This document shows, one piece after another, positions 1 to 6,918 of a stretch of 20,572 nt of DNA. The DNA is from an uncultured Eubacteriales bacterium. GTDB lineage: Bacteria; Bacillota; Clostridia; Monoglobales; Monoglobaceae. The stretch covers positions 1 to 20,572 of the forward strand of contig URZD01000011.1 in assembly GCA_900552305.1 (NCBI GenBank), written 5' to 3'. A model generated the notes under the pieces. The model had not been told where the DNA came from. It saw only the letters and a program-made list of their open reading frames with translations, and did no database searches. The position numbers were made by a program, and so were the translations under genes. Numbering within the stretch: position 1 is the first letter of the stretch; each line of letters starts with the position of its first letter.

Positions 1-43
1 GCTGTTAACCGCAGTGTCGTTGGTTCGAGTCCAACTGGGGGAG
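1..43 (+). tRNA. tRNA-Asn(GTT), 3' part only
   Basis: The window opens at the last base of the 5' anticodon stem. The anticodon loop CTGTTAA (2-8) gives anticodon GTT for asparagine. The 3' anticodon strand CCGCA, variable loop GTGTC, T stem-loop (GTTGG / TTCGAGT / CCAAC) and acceptor strand TGGGGGA with discriminator G43 follow in the correct order. No CCA is encoded; the next bases are C and six T. The 5' half lies outside the window. The last seven bases, GGGGGAG, also sit at ideal Shine-Dalgarno distance from the yvcK start at 51. Confidence 0.9.
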
Positions 44-50
44 CTTTTTT

Positions 51-1091
51 ATGCCGCAAGGCAGAAAAGCTCGGAGGTATAAATATAAAAATGAAAAATT
101 TCCGAAAATAGTATCGGTGGGCGGCGGTACGGGACTTTCCGTACTTTTGCGGTGTCTTAAAAGCAAAACACCGAATGTTACGGCGGTTGTGACGGTGGCG
201 GATGACGGTGGCGGCTCGGGAATGCTGCGTGACGATCTTAATATGCTGCCGCCGGGCGATATACGCAACTGTATACTGGCGCTTGCGGAGACCGAGCCGG
301 TAATGGAAAAGCTGCTCAGGTACAGGTTTTGTGACGGAACGCTCAAAGGTCAGAGCTTTGGAAACCTGTTTATCGCGGCAATGACTGGAATATCGGACGG
401 TAATTTTGTTGAAGCGGTGCAGCGGGTGAGCGAGGTTTTGAAGGTGTCGGGGTGCGTTCTGCCGGTGACGGACGCGAACGTGGAGCTTGCGGCAACGCTT
501 GAAAACGGTATGCACGTCAGCGGCGAGTCGCTTATCGGACACAGCACGCATATTTACGGAAGTAAAATTTCGGGTGTTGAGCTGAAGGTGAAGGGCGATG
601 TTGACCGAAAAGAGAAAATACGCGCACTGCCGCAGGTTTTGGACGCAATAGCCGCGGCGGATTTGATTACGCTCGGTCCGGGCAGTCTTTATACAAGCAT
701 TGTTCCGAATCTGATTGTTTCGGGAGTTGCGGATGCCATACATAAGGCGAAGGCTCCTGTGGTTTATATAAATAACATAATGACGCAGCCGGGCGAGACG
801 GACGGCTATAATGCGCGGAATCACTATGACGCGATTCTGGCGCATACCTGCCCCGATTTTATCGATTACTGTATAGTAAACACGGGGCGCATAGCGGACA
901 GCATAGCTGAAAGATACCGCAGCGAGGGCGCGGCGGCGGTTGAATATACAAGGGAAATGTTTGACGGAGTTAAATCGAAAATTATCGAGGCAAATCTTGC
1001 GGATGTCGGCGCGGACAGCAAGGTGCGGCACAACAGCGCATATCTTGCCGATATGCTGATTGAAACGGTACGCGGTGAAAGGAACGGATAA
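51..1091 (+). CDS. yvcK: YvcK/CofD-like gluconeogenesis factor
   Basis: This 346-aa protein belongs to the YvcK family, cytoplasmic UDP-sugar-binding regulators that in Bacillus are needed for growth on gluconeogenic carbon sources and for cell-shape control. The nucleotide-binding loop VGGGTGLSVLLR is at residues 23-34, followed by the family segments DDGGGSG and LPPGDIRNCI and by a later LGPGSLYTSIVPNL stretch. ATG 51 is the only ATG in frame before the GGGTG loop, so the start is fairly secure, although its only Shine-Dalgarno candidate is the tRNA-Asn 3' end (37-43). A better-looking CGGAGG at 72-77 leads only to an out-of-frame ATG at 91. The stop codon overlaps the whiA start (TAATG). 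The yvcK-whiA order is the normal Bacillota arrangement. Confidence 0.93.
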   Translation: MPQGRKARRYKYKNEKFPKIVSVGGGTGLSVLLRCLKSKTPNVTAVVTVADDGGGSGMLRDDLNMLPPGDIRNCILALAETEPVMEKLLRYRFCDGTLKGQSFGNLFIAAMTGISDGNFVEAVQRVSEVLKVSGCVLPVTDANVELAATLENGMHVSGESLIGHSTHIYGSKISGVELKVKGDVDRKEKIRALPQVLDAIAAADLITLGPGSLYTSIVPNLIVSGVADAIHKAKAPVVYINNIMTQPGETDGYNARNHYDAILAHTCPDFIDYCIVNTGRIADSIAERYRSEGAAAVEYTREMFDGVKSKIIEANLADVGADSKVRHNSAYLADMLIETVRGERNG

Positions 1092-1978
1092 TGAAATCGT
1101 TTTCACAAAAAACAAAGGAAGGGCTTTGCAGGGGGGACGCCGAAAAAAAGTGCTGTCGGCTTGCCGAACTGTGCGGAATACTTTGCTTTGCGGGAAGGTA
1201 TAAAAACGGAGAGTTAAAGGTATCGTCCGAAACAAAATGTATAATCGAAAGGTTTGTGCAGCTTGCAAAGCGTTGTTTCGGGGCGGATTTTAAAATCGGA
1301 GCGGGAAAAAGCAGCTTTTTCTGCGTAACCTCCGACAAGAAGTGCATTGACAAAATCTGCGGCGCGGCGGGTATAGCCGACTTGCCGGAGCTTTTGCCGT
1401 CCGAAAAGGTATTCAAAAACGAGTGCTGCCGCGGCGCGTTTCTTCGCGGCGCATTTCTCGGCGGCGGTACGGTCATTGACCCAAGCAAGAATTATAATAT
1501 GGAGCTTGTGACATACAACTTACGGCTTTGCGATATTCTCGGCGGGGTTTTGGAAAAGGCGGGACTGAATTTCAAAAAAACCTTCAGAAGGGGCAGCTAT
1601 GTGTTGTATGCAAAGAACAGCGAAACCATATGCGACGCGCTTACGGTTATCGGCGCGTTTTCGGCACAAATGGAGATGCTTAACGTCAAAATCGAGCGCG
1701 AGGTGCGAAACGACCTGAACCGTGCGGCAAACAGCGAAACGGCAAATATGGACAAGGTTATAACCGCCGCGATAAAGCAAATTCGGGCGATAGATAAAAT
1801 CGAGCATCATATGGGAATCGATAATTTGCCGGAGGAGCTTCGTATGACGGCGCGGCTGCGCAAGGAGAACAAGGATTTGAGTCTTGAGGCTCTCGGTAAA
1901 ATGATGACTCCGCCGCTGACAAAATCGGGGGTAAACCATCGCCTTAAAAAGCTGATAGATATTGCGGAAACACTTTGA
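1091..1978 (+). CDS. whiA: DNA-binding protein WhiA
   Basis: This 295-aa WhiA homolog is the expected size. WhiA proteins join a catalytically dead LAGLIDADG homing-endonuclease-like domain (here roughly residues 100-190, including RGAFLGGGTV) to a C-terminal helix-turn-helix. The second domain is clear: a segment with NRAANSE, DK and AAIKQI, then LPEELRMTARLR and the signature TKSGVNHRLKKL near the end. In other bacteria the protein affects cell division, chromosome segregation or sporulation. It starts at 1091, sharing one base with the yvcK stop codon, so the two genes are almost certainly translationally coupled. Confidence 0.94.
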   Translation: MKSFSQKTKEGLCRGDAEKKCCRLAELCGILCFAGRYKNGELKVSSETKCIIERFVQLAKRCFGADFKIGAGKSSFFCVTSDKKCIDKICGAAGIADLPELLPSEKVFKNECCRGAFLRGAFLGGGTVIDPSKNYNMELVTYNLRLCDILGGVLEKAGLNFKKTFRRGSYVLYAKNSETICDALTVIGAFSAQMEMLNVKIEREVRNDLNRAANSETANMDKVITAAIKQIRAIDKIEHHMGIDNLPEELRMTARLRKENKDLSLEALGKMMTPPLTKSGVNHRLKKLIDIAETL

Positions 1979-2090
1979 TATACTGATGAAAAAACGGGGT
2001 ATTCCAAAAGAAAATAACGCTTGTGCCGCGGCGTTGCGGGCGGAGAGCTAAAAAATACTGCGGACAGTGAAACACAAAAGGGGGCAGCTT

Positions 2091-5000
2091 ATGTCATTTG
2101 CACATTTACATACACATACGGCGTTCAGCCTGCTTGACGGCGAGGGAACGGTAAAAAAGACTCTTGACAGGGCAAAGGAGCTTGGGCAGACGGCTATGGC
2201 AATTACTGATCACGGCTGTATGTTCGGCGTTATAGACTTTTACGAATACGCAAGGAGCATTGGCATAAAGCCGATACTCGGCTGCGAGGTATATGTTGCG
2301 GCAAGAACGCGGCATGACAAGGATCATGCGCTTGACGCGTCAAGCTCGCACCTTATTTTGCTTGCAAAAAACAATGTCGGCTATAAAAATCTGATGAACA
2401 TTGTTTCGATCGGATATATTGAGGGTTTTTACTACAAGCCGCGTATCGACATGGAGGTATTGCGAGAGAACAGCGAGGGTATAATTGCGCTCAGCGCGTG
2501 TATGATAGGCGTGCTTTCAAAGAAAATTCTTGCAAACGATTATGACGGCGCAAAACAGTCGGCTCTGGAGTTTATCGACATATTCGGCAGAGAAAACTAC
2601 TATATAGAAATACAGGATCACGGCATTTATGAGCAAAAACGGCTGAACAGCGAGCTTATAAGGCTTGCGCGGGAGCTTGATCTTGGGATTGTGGCGACAA
2701 ACGATATACACTATGTAATGCGCGAGGACGCGGAGTATCAGGATATACTGATGTGTATACAGACGGGTAAGACGGTCAATGACGAGGACAGAATGAAGAT
2801 GTCGACCGACGCTATGTATGTGAAGTCGGAGGACGAAATGCGCGAGCTGTTCGCCTATATTCCCGAGGCGATAGAAAACACAATGAAGATTGCGGATATG
2901 TGCAATGTAGAGATTGAGTTCGGCAAGCTGCACCTGCCGCGGTTTGATTTGCCGGAAGGGTATACATCAGAATCCTACCTCAGAAAGCTGTGCGAGGACG
3001 GCTTTAAAAAGCGTTATCCGAACGCGGACGAAAAGCTGCGCGCAAGACTTGAATACGAATTCGGAACGATAAAGCAAATGGGATATGTCGACTATTTTCT
3101 TATCGTGTGGGATTTTATACACTTTGCACGCCAAAACGGCATAATGGTAGGTCCGGGCAGGGGCAGCGCGGCGGGAAGCATAGTTTCCTACTGTCTTGAA
3201 ATAACGAATATCGACCCGATAAAATTTGACCTGATTTTTGAGCGTTTTCTGAATCCGGAGCGCGTCACCATGCCGGATATAGATATAGACTTCTGTTACG
3301 AACGCCGCGGCGAGGTAATAGACTATGTAATCCGCAAGTACGGAGCGGACAAGGTTACGCAGATTGTTACATTCGGTACGATGAAGGCTCGGCAGGCGAT
3401 AAAGGACACGGGGCGTGCGCTTGATATGCCGTATGCGCTTGTGGAAAGCGTTGCAAAGCAGATACCGGAAGAGCTGAACATGACGATTGAAAAGGCTTTT
3501 TCCGCAAATCAGCAGTTCAAGGCGATGTATGACGGCGACCCGCAGATTAAGCGGCTTATCGATGTGTCGATGAAGCTGGAGGGATTGCCGCGGCATACCT
3601 CGGTTCACGCTGCGGGAGTTGTAATAACACGCGAGCCTGTCCAGACGTATGTGCCGCTGTCCCGTTCGCAGGATGGTATGCTGACAACGCAGTTTACCAT
3701 GACGACCATAGAGCGGCTCGGTCTTCTTAAAATGGACTTTCTCGGTCTTAAAACGCTTACGGTTATCCGTGACGCGGTGGAAAACATCAAAAAGGTACAG
3801 GGGATAACCGTCGATATTGACGCGCTTGACATAAACGATACGGAAACGTACGAAATGATTTCGCGCGGGGACACCGACGGCGTGTTTCAGCTTGAAAGCG
3901 GCGGCATGACGGAGTTTATGAAGGAGCTTAAACCGTCGAGTATAGAGGATATAATCGCGGGGATTTCGCTCTACCGTCCGGGACCGATGGATTCGATTCC
4001 GCAGTATATACGGAGCAAAAACAGCGGTGAGATAAAGTACAAGCACCCGCTGCTTGAAAATATTCTTGACGTTACATACGGCTGTATAGTGTATCAGGAG
4101 CAGGTTATGCAGATTGTACGCGAGCTTGGCGGCTACTCGCTGGGACGCGCAGACTTGGTGCGCCGTGCAATGTCGAAAAAGAAAACGGACGTAATGGAGC
4201 AGGAGCGAAAGAACTTTGTCTACGGCATAAAGGGCGAAAACGGCGAATATGAGGTAGAGGGCGCAATGCGGCGCGGCATTGACGAGAAGGTCGCGGTTTC
4301 CATATTTGACGAAATGATGGATTTTGCAAAGTATGCGTTTAACAAGTCGCACGCGGCGGCTTACGCCGTGGTTTCGTATCAGACCGCGTGGCTCAGGCGT
4401 CATTTTCCGACCGAGTTTTATGCGGCGCTTCTGACAAGCGTTCTTGACAAGCCTACAAAGGTTACAAGATACATAAACGCGGCGCAGAAAATAGGGATTG
4501 AGCTTTTGCCGCCGGATATAAACAAGAGCCGCAGACGTTTTGTGCCGGAGGGCAGGAACATACGCTTCGCGCTTGGCGCGATAAAGAATGTGGGCGGCGC
4601 ATTTATTGACGATATGACAGCGGAGCGGGAATGTAGCGGCGAGTTTGCTTCGTTTACCGATTTTTGTACGCGTTTGGCGGACAAAAAAATTAACAAACGG
4701 CTTGTCGAGTCAATGATAAAGAGCGGAGTTTTTGACTGTCTGGGTCAGACCCGCGCAACATTGCTCAGCGTGTACGAGGGAATTATCGATTCCGCGGTGC
4801 GCGACCTTAAAAATTCGGTTGAAGGTCAGCTTGATTTGTTCGGAATGGTCGAGGAGGATATAGCGGTGTCCGGCGACAGCTTTGAACGGCTGCCCGAGCT
4901 GCCGGAGCGTGAAAAGCTCAGCTTTGAAAAAGAATACCTCGGCGTGTATGTGTCGGGGCATCCGCTTGACGGAGCAAAGGAAATGATTGAGCGGGTATCG

Positions 5001-5534
5001 AGCGCGGCGGTGATTGATATACTTGATGATGAGAACAACCGCTATCCCGCCGACACGCGCGTAAAGATCGGCGGCATGATTGCAAAGCGGCGCGAGCAGC
5101 TGACAAAGCGCGGCGAGCTTATGCTGTACCTTGAATTTGAGGATTTGTCGGGGGGAATAGAAGTAATTGTCTTTCCGTCGCAGGTGAAAAAATATGCGGG
5201 GCTTCTTGAAGAAGGCAGCCTTTGCGTAATCAGCGGCAGCATCGACAGGCAGGAGGAAAAGCCGGCAAAGCTGCGGCTGGAGGACGTTAAGGAGATTGAC
5301 GAAAATGCTCCGATGTATAAAAAGGTATTTGTAAAGCTGCCCTCGGAGAACGACGGTCGGCTTGAAAAAGTGAAGGGGATTCTAAAGAGTAAAAACGGAA
5401 ATATTCCCGTAATTTTATATTTTGAGGACACAAAGGTGCGGCTCGGCGCGCCCAAATCTATGTGGATTTCGTCATCCGATGACATAAAGGCTCTGCAATA
5501 CATTGCGGGGGATGAAAATGTCAAGGGCGTTTAA
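2091..5534 (+). CDS. dnaE: DNA polymerase III alpha subunit (DnaE)
   Basis: This C-family replicative polymerase has 1147 aa from ATG 2091, which is preceded by AGGGGG at 2079-2084. An upstream in-frame GTG at 2067 is possible but has no comparable ribosome binding site. The N-terminal PHP domain starts with HLHTHTAFSLLDG (from residue 5) and contains ITDHG. The catalytic core shows GPGRGSAAGSIVSY and the metal-binding acidic motif PDIDIDF (Asp396, Asp398). MDFLGLKTL carries the third likely catalytic Asp at 549. A helix-hairpin-helix region with LPPDINKS follows near residue 800, and an OB-fold (VKIGGMIAKRREQ) near residue 990. The layout matches DnaE rather than PolC, because no exonuclease domain is inserted. 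It follows whiA on the same strand after about 110 bases and ends at a terminator. Confidence 0.96.
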   Translation: MSFAHLHTHTAFSLLDGEGTVKKTLDRAKELGQTAMAITDHGCMFGVIDFYEYARSIGIKPILGCEVYVAARTRHDKDHALDASSSHLILLAKNNVGYKNLMNIVSIGYIEGFYYKPRIDMEVLRENSEGIIALSACMIGVLSKKILANDYDGAKQSALEFIDIFGRENYYIEIQDHGIYEQKRLNSELIRLARELDLGIVATNDIHYVMREDAEYQDILMCIQTGKTVNDEDRMKMSTDAMYVKSEDEMRELFAYIPEAIENTMKIADMCNVEIEFGKLHLPRFDLPEGYTSESYLRKLCEDGFKKRYPNADEKLRARLEYEFGTIKQMGYVDYFLIVWDFIHFARQNGIMVGPGRGSAAGSIVSYCLEITNIDPIKFDLIFERFLNPERVTMPDIDIDFCYERRGEVIDYVIRKYGADKVTQIVTFGTMKARQAIKDTGRALDMPYALVESVAKQIPEELNMTIEKAFSANQQFKAMYDGDPQIKRLIDVSMKLEGLPRHTSVHAAGVVITREPVQTYVPLSRSQDGMLTTQFTMTTIERLGLLKMDFLGLKTLTVIRDAVENIKKVQGITVDIDALDINDTETYEMISRGDTDGVFQLESGGMTEFMKELKPSSIEDIIAGISLYRPGPMDSIPQYIRSKNSGEIKYKHPLLENILDVTYGCIVYQEQVMQIVRELGGYSLGRADLVRRAMSKKKTDVMEQERKNFVYGIKGENGEYEVEGAMRRGIDEKVAVSIFDEMMDFAKYAFNKSHAAAYAVVSYQTAWLRRHFPTEFYAALLTSVLDKPTKVTRYINAAQKIGIELLPPDINKSRRRFVPEGRNIRFALGAIKNVGGAFIDDMTAERECSGEFASFTDFCTRLADKKINKRLVESMIKSGVFDCLGQTRATLLSVYEGIIDSAVRDLKNSVEGQLDLFGMVEEDIAVSGDSFERLPELPEREKLSFEKEYLGVYVSGHPLDGAKEMIERVSSAAVIDILDDENNRYPADTRVKIGGMIAKRREQLTKRGELMLYLEFEDLSGGIEVIVFPSQVKKYAGLLEEGSLCVISGSIDRQEEKPAKLRLEDVKEIDENAPMYKKVFVKLPSENDGRLEKVKGILKSKNGNIPVILYFEDTKVRLGAPKSMWISSSDDIKALQYIAGDENVKGV

Positions 5535-5576
5535 TTAAAGAAATTTAAACATATAATGGGGTTTGCCCTCGTCTAA

Positions 5577-5616
5577 GGCGGTCGGATATTTGATTTGACC
5601 GCCTGACAATTTTTTT
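5577..5616 (+). terminator. Intrinsic terminator after dnaE
   Basis: A perfect 7-bp stem, GGCGGTC (5577-5583) with GACCGCC (5597-5603), has a 13-base loop and is followed by a run of seven T at 5610-5616. It lies about 40 bases after the dnaE stop and closes the core block. Confidence 0.8.
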
Positions 5617-5751
5617 ATAGTTTAGCCTTGAAAAGGGGCATAACCGAAAATGAAAATTCTTTTTGCAGAAGAGCAAAGGCTGACAGTATTTTGCCTTAAA
5701 AAATATCGGCTTTATTTTTTAATTCTTTAACTTAATTTCCCAATAATTTTT

Positions 5752-5880
5752 ATGAAAAAATTAGTTTCGGCGTTATTGACTGTATCAATGCTGTGCGGGA
5801 TGTCCGCACAGATGTTTGCCAAAGAAACGGCAAGCGGTATGGAGGGGGTTTTGAACTCGGTAAAAACAGAATTACAATAG
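5752..5880 (+). pseudogene. Short signal-peptide ORF, probable gene remnant
   Basis: The 42-codon ORF begins MKKLVSALLTVSMLCGMSAQ, with a basic N-terminus, a hydrophobic core and an AQMFA-K cleavage-like site. This is a convincing Sec signal peptide. Only about 19 residues follow before TAG. No good Shine-Dalgarno sequence precedes ATG 5752. After GVLNSVK a different frame reads RITIDLPPF until TAG at 5901, as if one base had been lost and a larger exported protein then truncated. The beginning resembles Clostridial secreted proteins in general, but I cannot assign a family. It could instead be a genuine tiny exported peptide. The rest of 5621-5953 holds only AT-rich sequence and an orphan Shine-Dalgarno. 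Confidence 0.35.
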
Positions 5881-5931
5881 ACCTTCCGCCTTTTATATCA
5901 TAGTACGAATTGAATAACATAACAAAATTAA

Positions 5932-5940
5932 AGAGGAGGT
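5932..5940 (+). other. Orphan Shine-Dalgarno with no gene
   Basis: AGAGGAGGT is a near-perfect ribosome binding site, but no ATG or GTG at usable distance opens a reading frame; the adjacent TTG is too close and gives only 23 codons. The antisense AraC1 gene ends 14 bases further on, at 5954. This looks like the leader of a gene that was deleted or displaced. Confidence 0.4.
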
Positions 5941-5953
5941 TTGAAAATTCAGG

Positions 5954-6745
5954 CTATATATTCTCAATCTCGCGGACGTATTTTGTCGGAGAAAAGCCTG
6001 TTTGCTTTTTGAACACGGCAGAGAAATAATACACATTTTCAAAGCCGCACATTTCCGCAATCTCGGAAACAGAAAAGCGATTTGTGACAAGCAGCTCCTT
6101 TGCGTAGTCGATTTTCATTTTTGTTACAAATCTGACAGGCGATATACCAAAGGTTTTGTCAAAAAGGGTGCTGAAGTGCGAGTATTTCAGTCCGACAGAA
6201 TCACAAAGCGCCTTGTAATCAAAATGCTGTGCGCGGTAATGCTGCAAGATATAGTCATGTGCTTTTTGCATATATAATTTTTGCTCTGTGGAGAGATACC
6301 CTGATTCCATGCGCTGAATCGATGAGATTATATCATAAAAAATCTTCATGGATTCAGCGTAATAGCTTGTGTCTTTGCGCTGCCATACCGTGTATAATCT
6401 GAGGAATTTATCCTTCAGCTCCTTGCAGTCATAAAGGGCAAGCGGATGCGCGGGCATGGGCGACAGGACGTCAAAGTATACGTCAATACACGCGGACGGT
6501 ACATCGAGCGGCTTGACCCGATACGGACCCGACGTCTGCCCCTTTGGAATATAGCGTACCGAACCGGGGCAATCGTTGATGGTTACGCCGTCTATAAGGG
6601 TTTTGCTTTTGCCGGAAATAAAATATATCAGTTCGCATACGCGGAAATTGTTACCGTATTCTTTAGCTGAGGGATTGCTGTTTACATATTTGTCTACGTT
6701 ATAGATTTTTCCTATTTGCGTTTGTTCGTTTTCAAAAAGTTTCAT
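5954..6745 (-). CDS. AraC-family regulator 1 (divergent from GRE1)
   Basis: This 263-aa AraC/XylS-type activator is cytoplasmic. The N-terminal ~150 residues form the expected cupin-like ligand-sensing region (LIYFISGKSKTLIDG, then VRYIPKG). The C-terminal ~100 residues contain the double helix-turn-helix, ending in the family signature SVSEIAEMCGFENVYYFSAVFKKQTGFSPTKY-like segment at about 225-256. The start at 6745 has GGCGGTGA just upstream. The gene is divergent from GRE1, which it most likely controls. Its sensing domain is recognisably related to that of AraC4: both share VRY/FxPK, then CIDV/IYFD, then WRQKxxxY in the same order. AraC2 and AraC3 are more distant. The ligand is unknown. 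Confidence 0.93.
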   Translation of the reverse strand: MKLFENEQTQIGKIYNVDKYVNSNPSAKEYGNNFRVCELIYFISGKSKTLIDGVTINDCPGSVRYIPKGQTSGPYRVKPLDVPSACIDVYFDVLSPMPAHPLALYDCKELKDKFLRLYTVWQRKDTSYYAESMKIFYDIISSIQRMESGYLSTEQKLYMQKAHDYILQHYRAQHFDYKALCDSVGLKYSHFSTLFDKTFGISPVRFVTKMKIDYAKELLVTNRFSVSEIAEMCGFENVYYFSAVFKKQTGFSPTKYVREIENI

Positions 6746-6768
6746 GGCTTTTTCACCGCCTTTTTATC

Positions 6769-6797
6769 ATACTATCACAAAAAATATTATTCTTCAA
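6769..6797 (-). promoter_or_regulatory. Promoter of AraC1
   Basis: Read on the minus strand, -35 TTGAAG (6792-6797) and -10 TAGTAT (6769-6774) are separated by 17 bases, and a TGA precedes the -10 (extended -10). Assigned by eye from consensus. Confidence 0.55.
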
Positions 6798-6842
6798 CCG
6801 ATTTTTAAAAATAAGTTAAAAAATACCGTAACAAATTATAAA

Positions 6843-6870
6843 AAAGTAATATTTTGCATTTACTTATGCA
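6843..6870 (+). promoter_or_regulatory. Operator-like element before GRE1
   Basis: AAGTAA (6844-6849) and TTACTT (6860-6865) form an inverted repeat, and TGCAT (6855-6859) with ATGCA (6866-6870) forms a second one interleaved with it. The core TGCATTTACTT at 6855-6865 recurs exactly before GRE4 at 20034-20044, next to the related regulator AraC4. It is probably the AraC1 binding site. Confidence 0.5.
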
Positions 6871-6898
6871 CTTTCGTTTGGTAATATTCATATATAAT
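6870..6898 (+). promoter_or_regulatory. Promoter of GRE1
   Basis: A consensus -10 TATAAT (6893-6898) has only a poor -35 (ACTTTC, 6870-6875, 17-base spacer). This is what one expects of an activator-dependent promoter. The Shine-Dalgarno AGGAGG (6906-6911) begins only seven bases after the -10, so transcription would start almost at the ribosome binding site. Confidence 0.5.
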
Positions 6899-6918
6899 CC
6901 GAAACAGGAGGTATAGCT

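Noticed and set aside
91..111. Hexapeptide leader ORF with CGGAGG at 72-77
   Set aside because: It lies inside yvcK out of frame with 13-base spacing; nothing else supports translation.
1986..2051. 21-codon ORF between whiA and dnaE
   Set aside because: No ribosome binding site and no similarity that I recognise; probably chance.
2967..4403. 478-codon open frame on the minus strand inside dnaE
   Set aside because: It is fully antisense to conserved DnaE sequence, has no family motif or ribosome binding site, and its composition (rich in Arg, His, Tyr, Val) is that of a shadow frame.
5650..5730. 26-codon ORF after the dnaE terminator
   Set aside because: Poorly spaced ribosome binding site, no recognisable family, and low-complexity AT-rich sequence.
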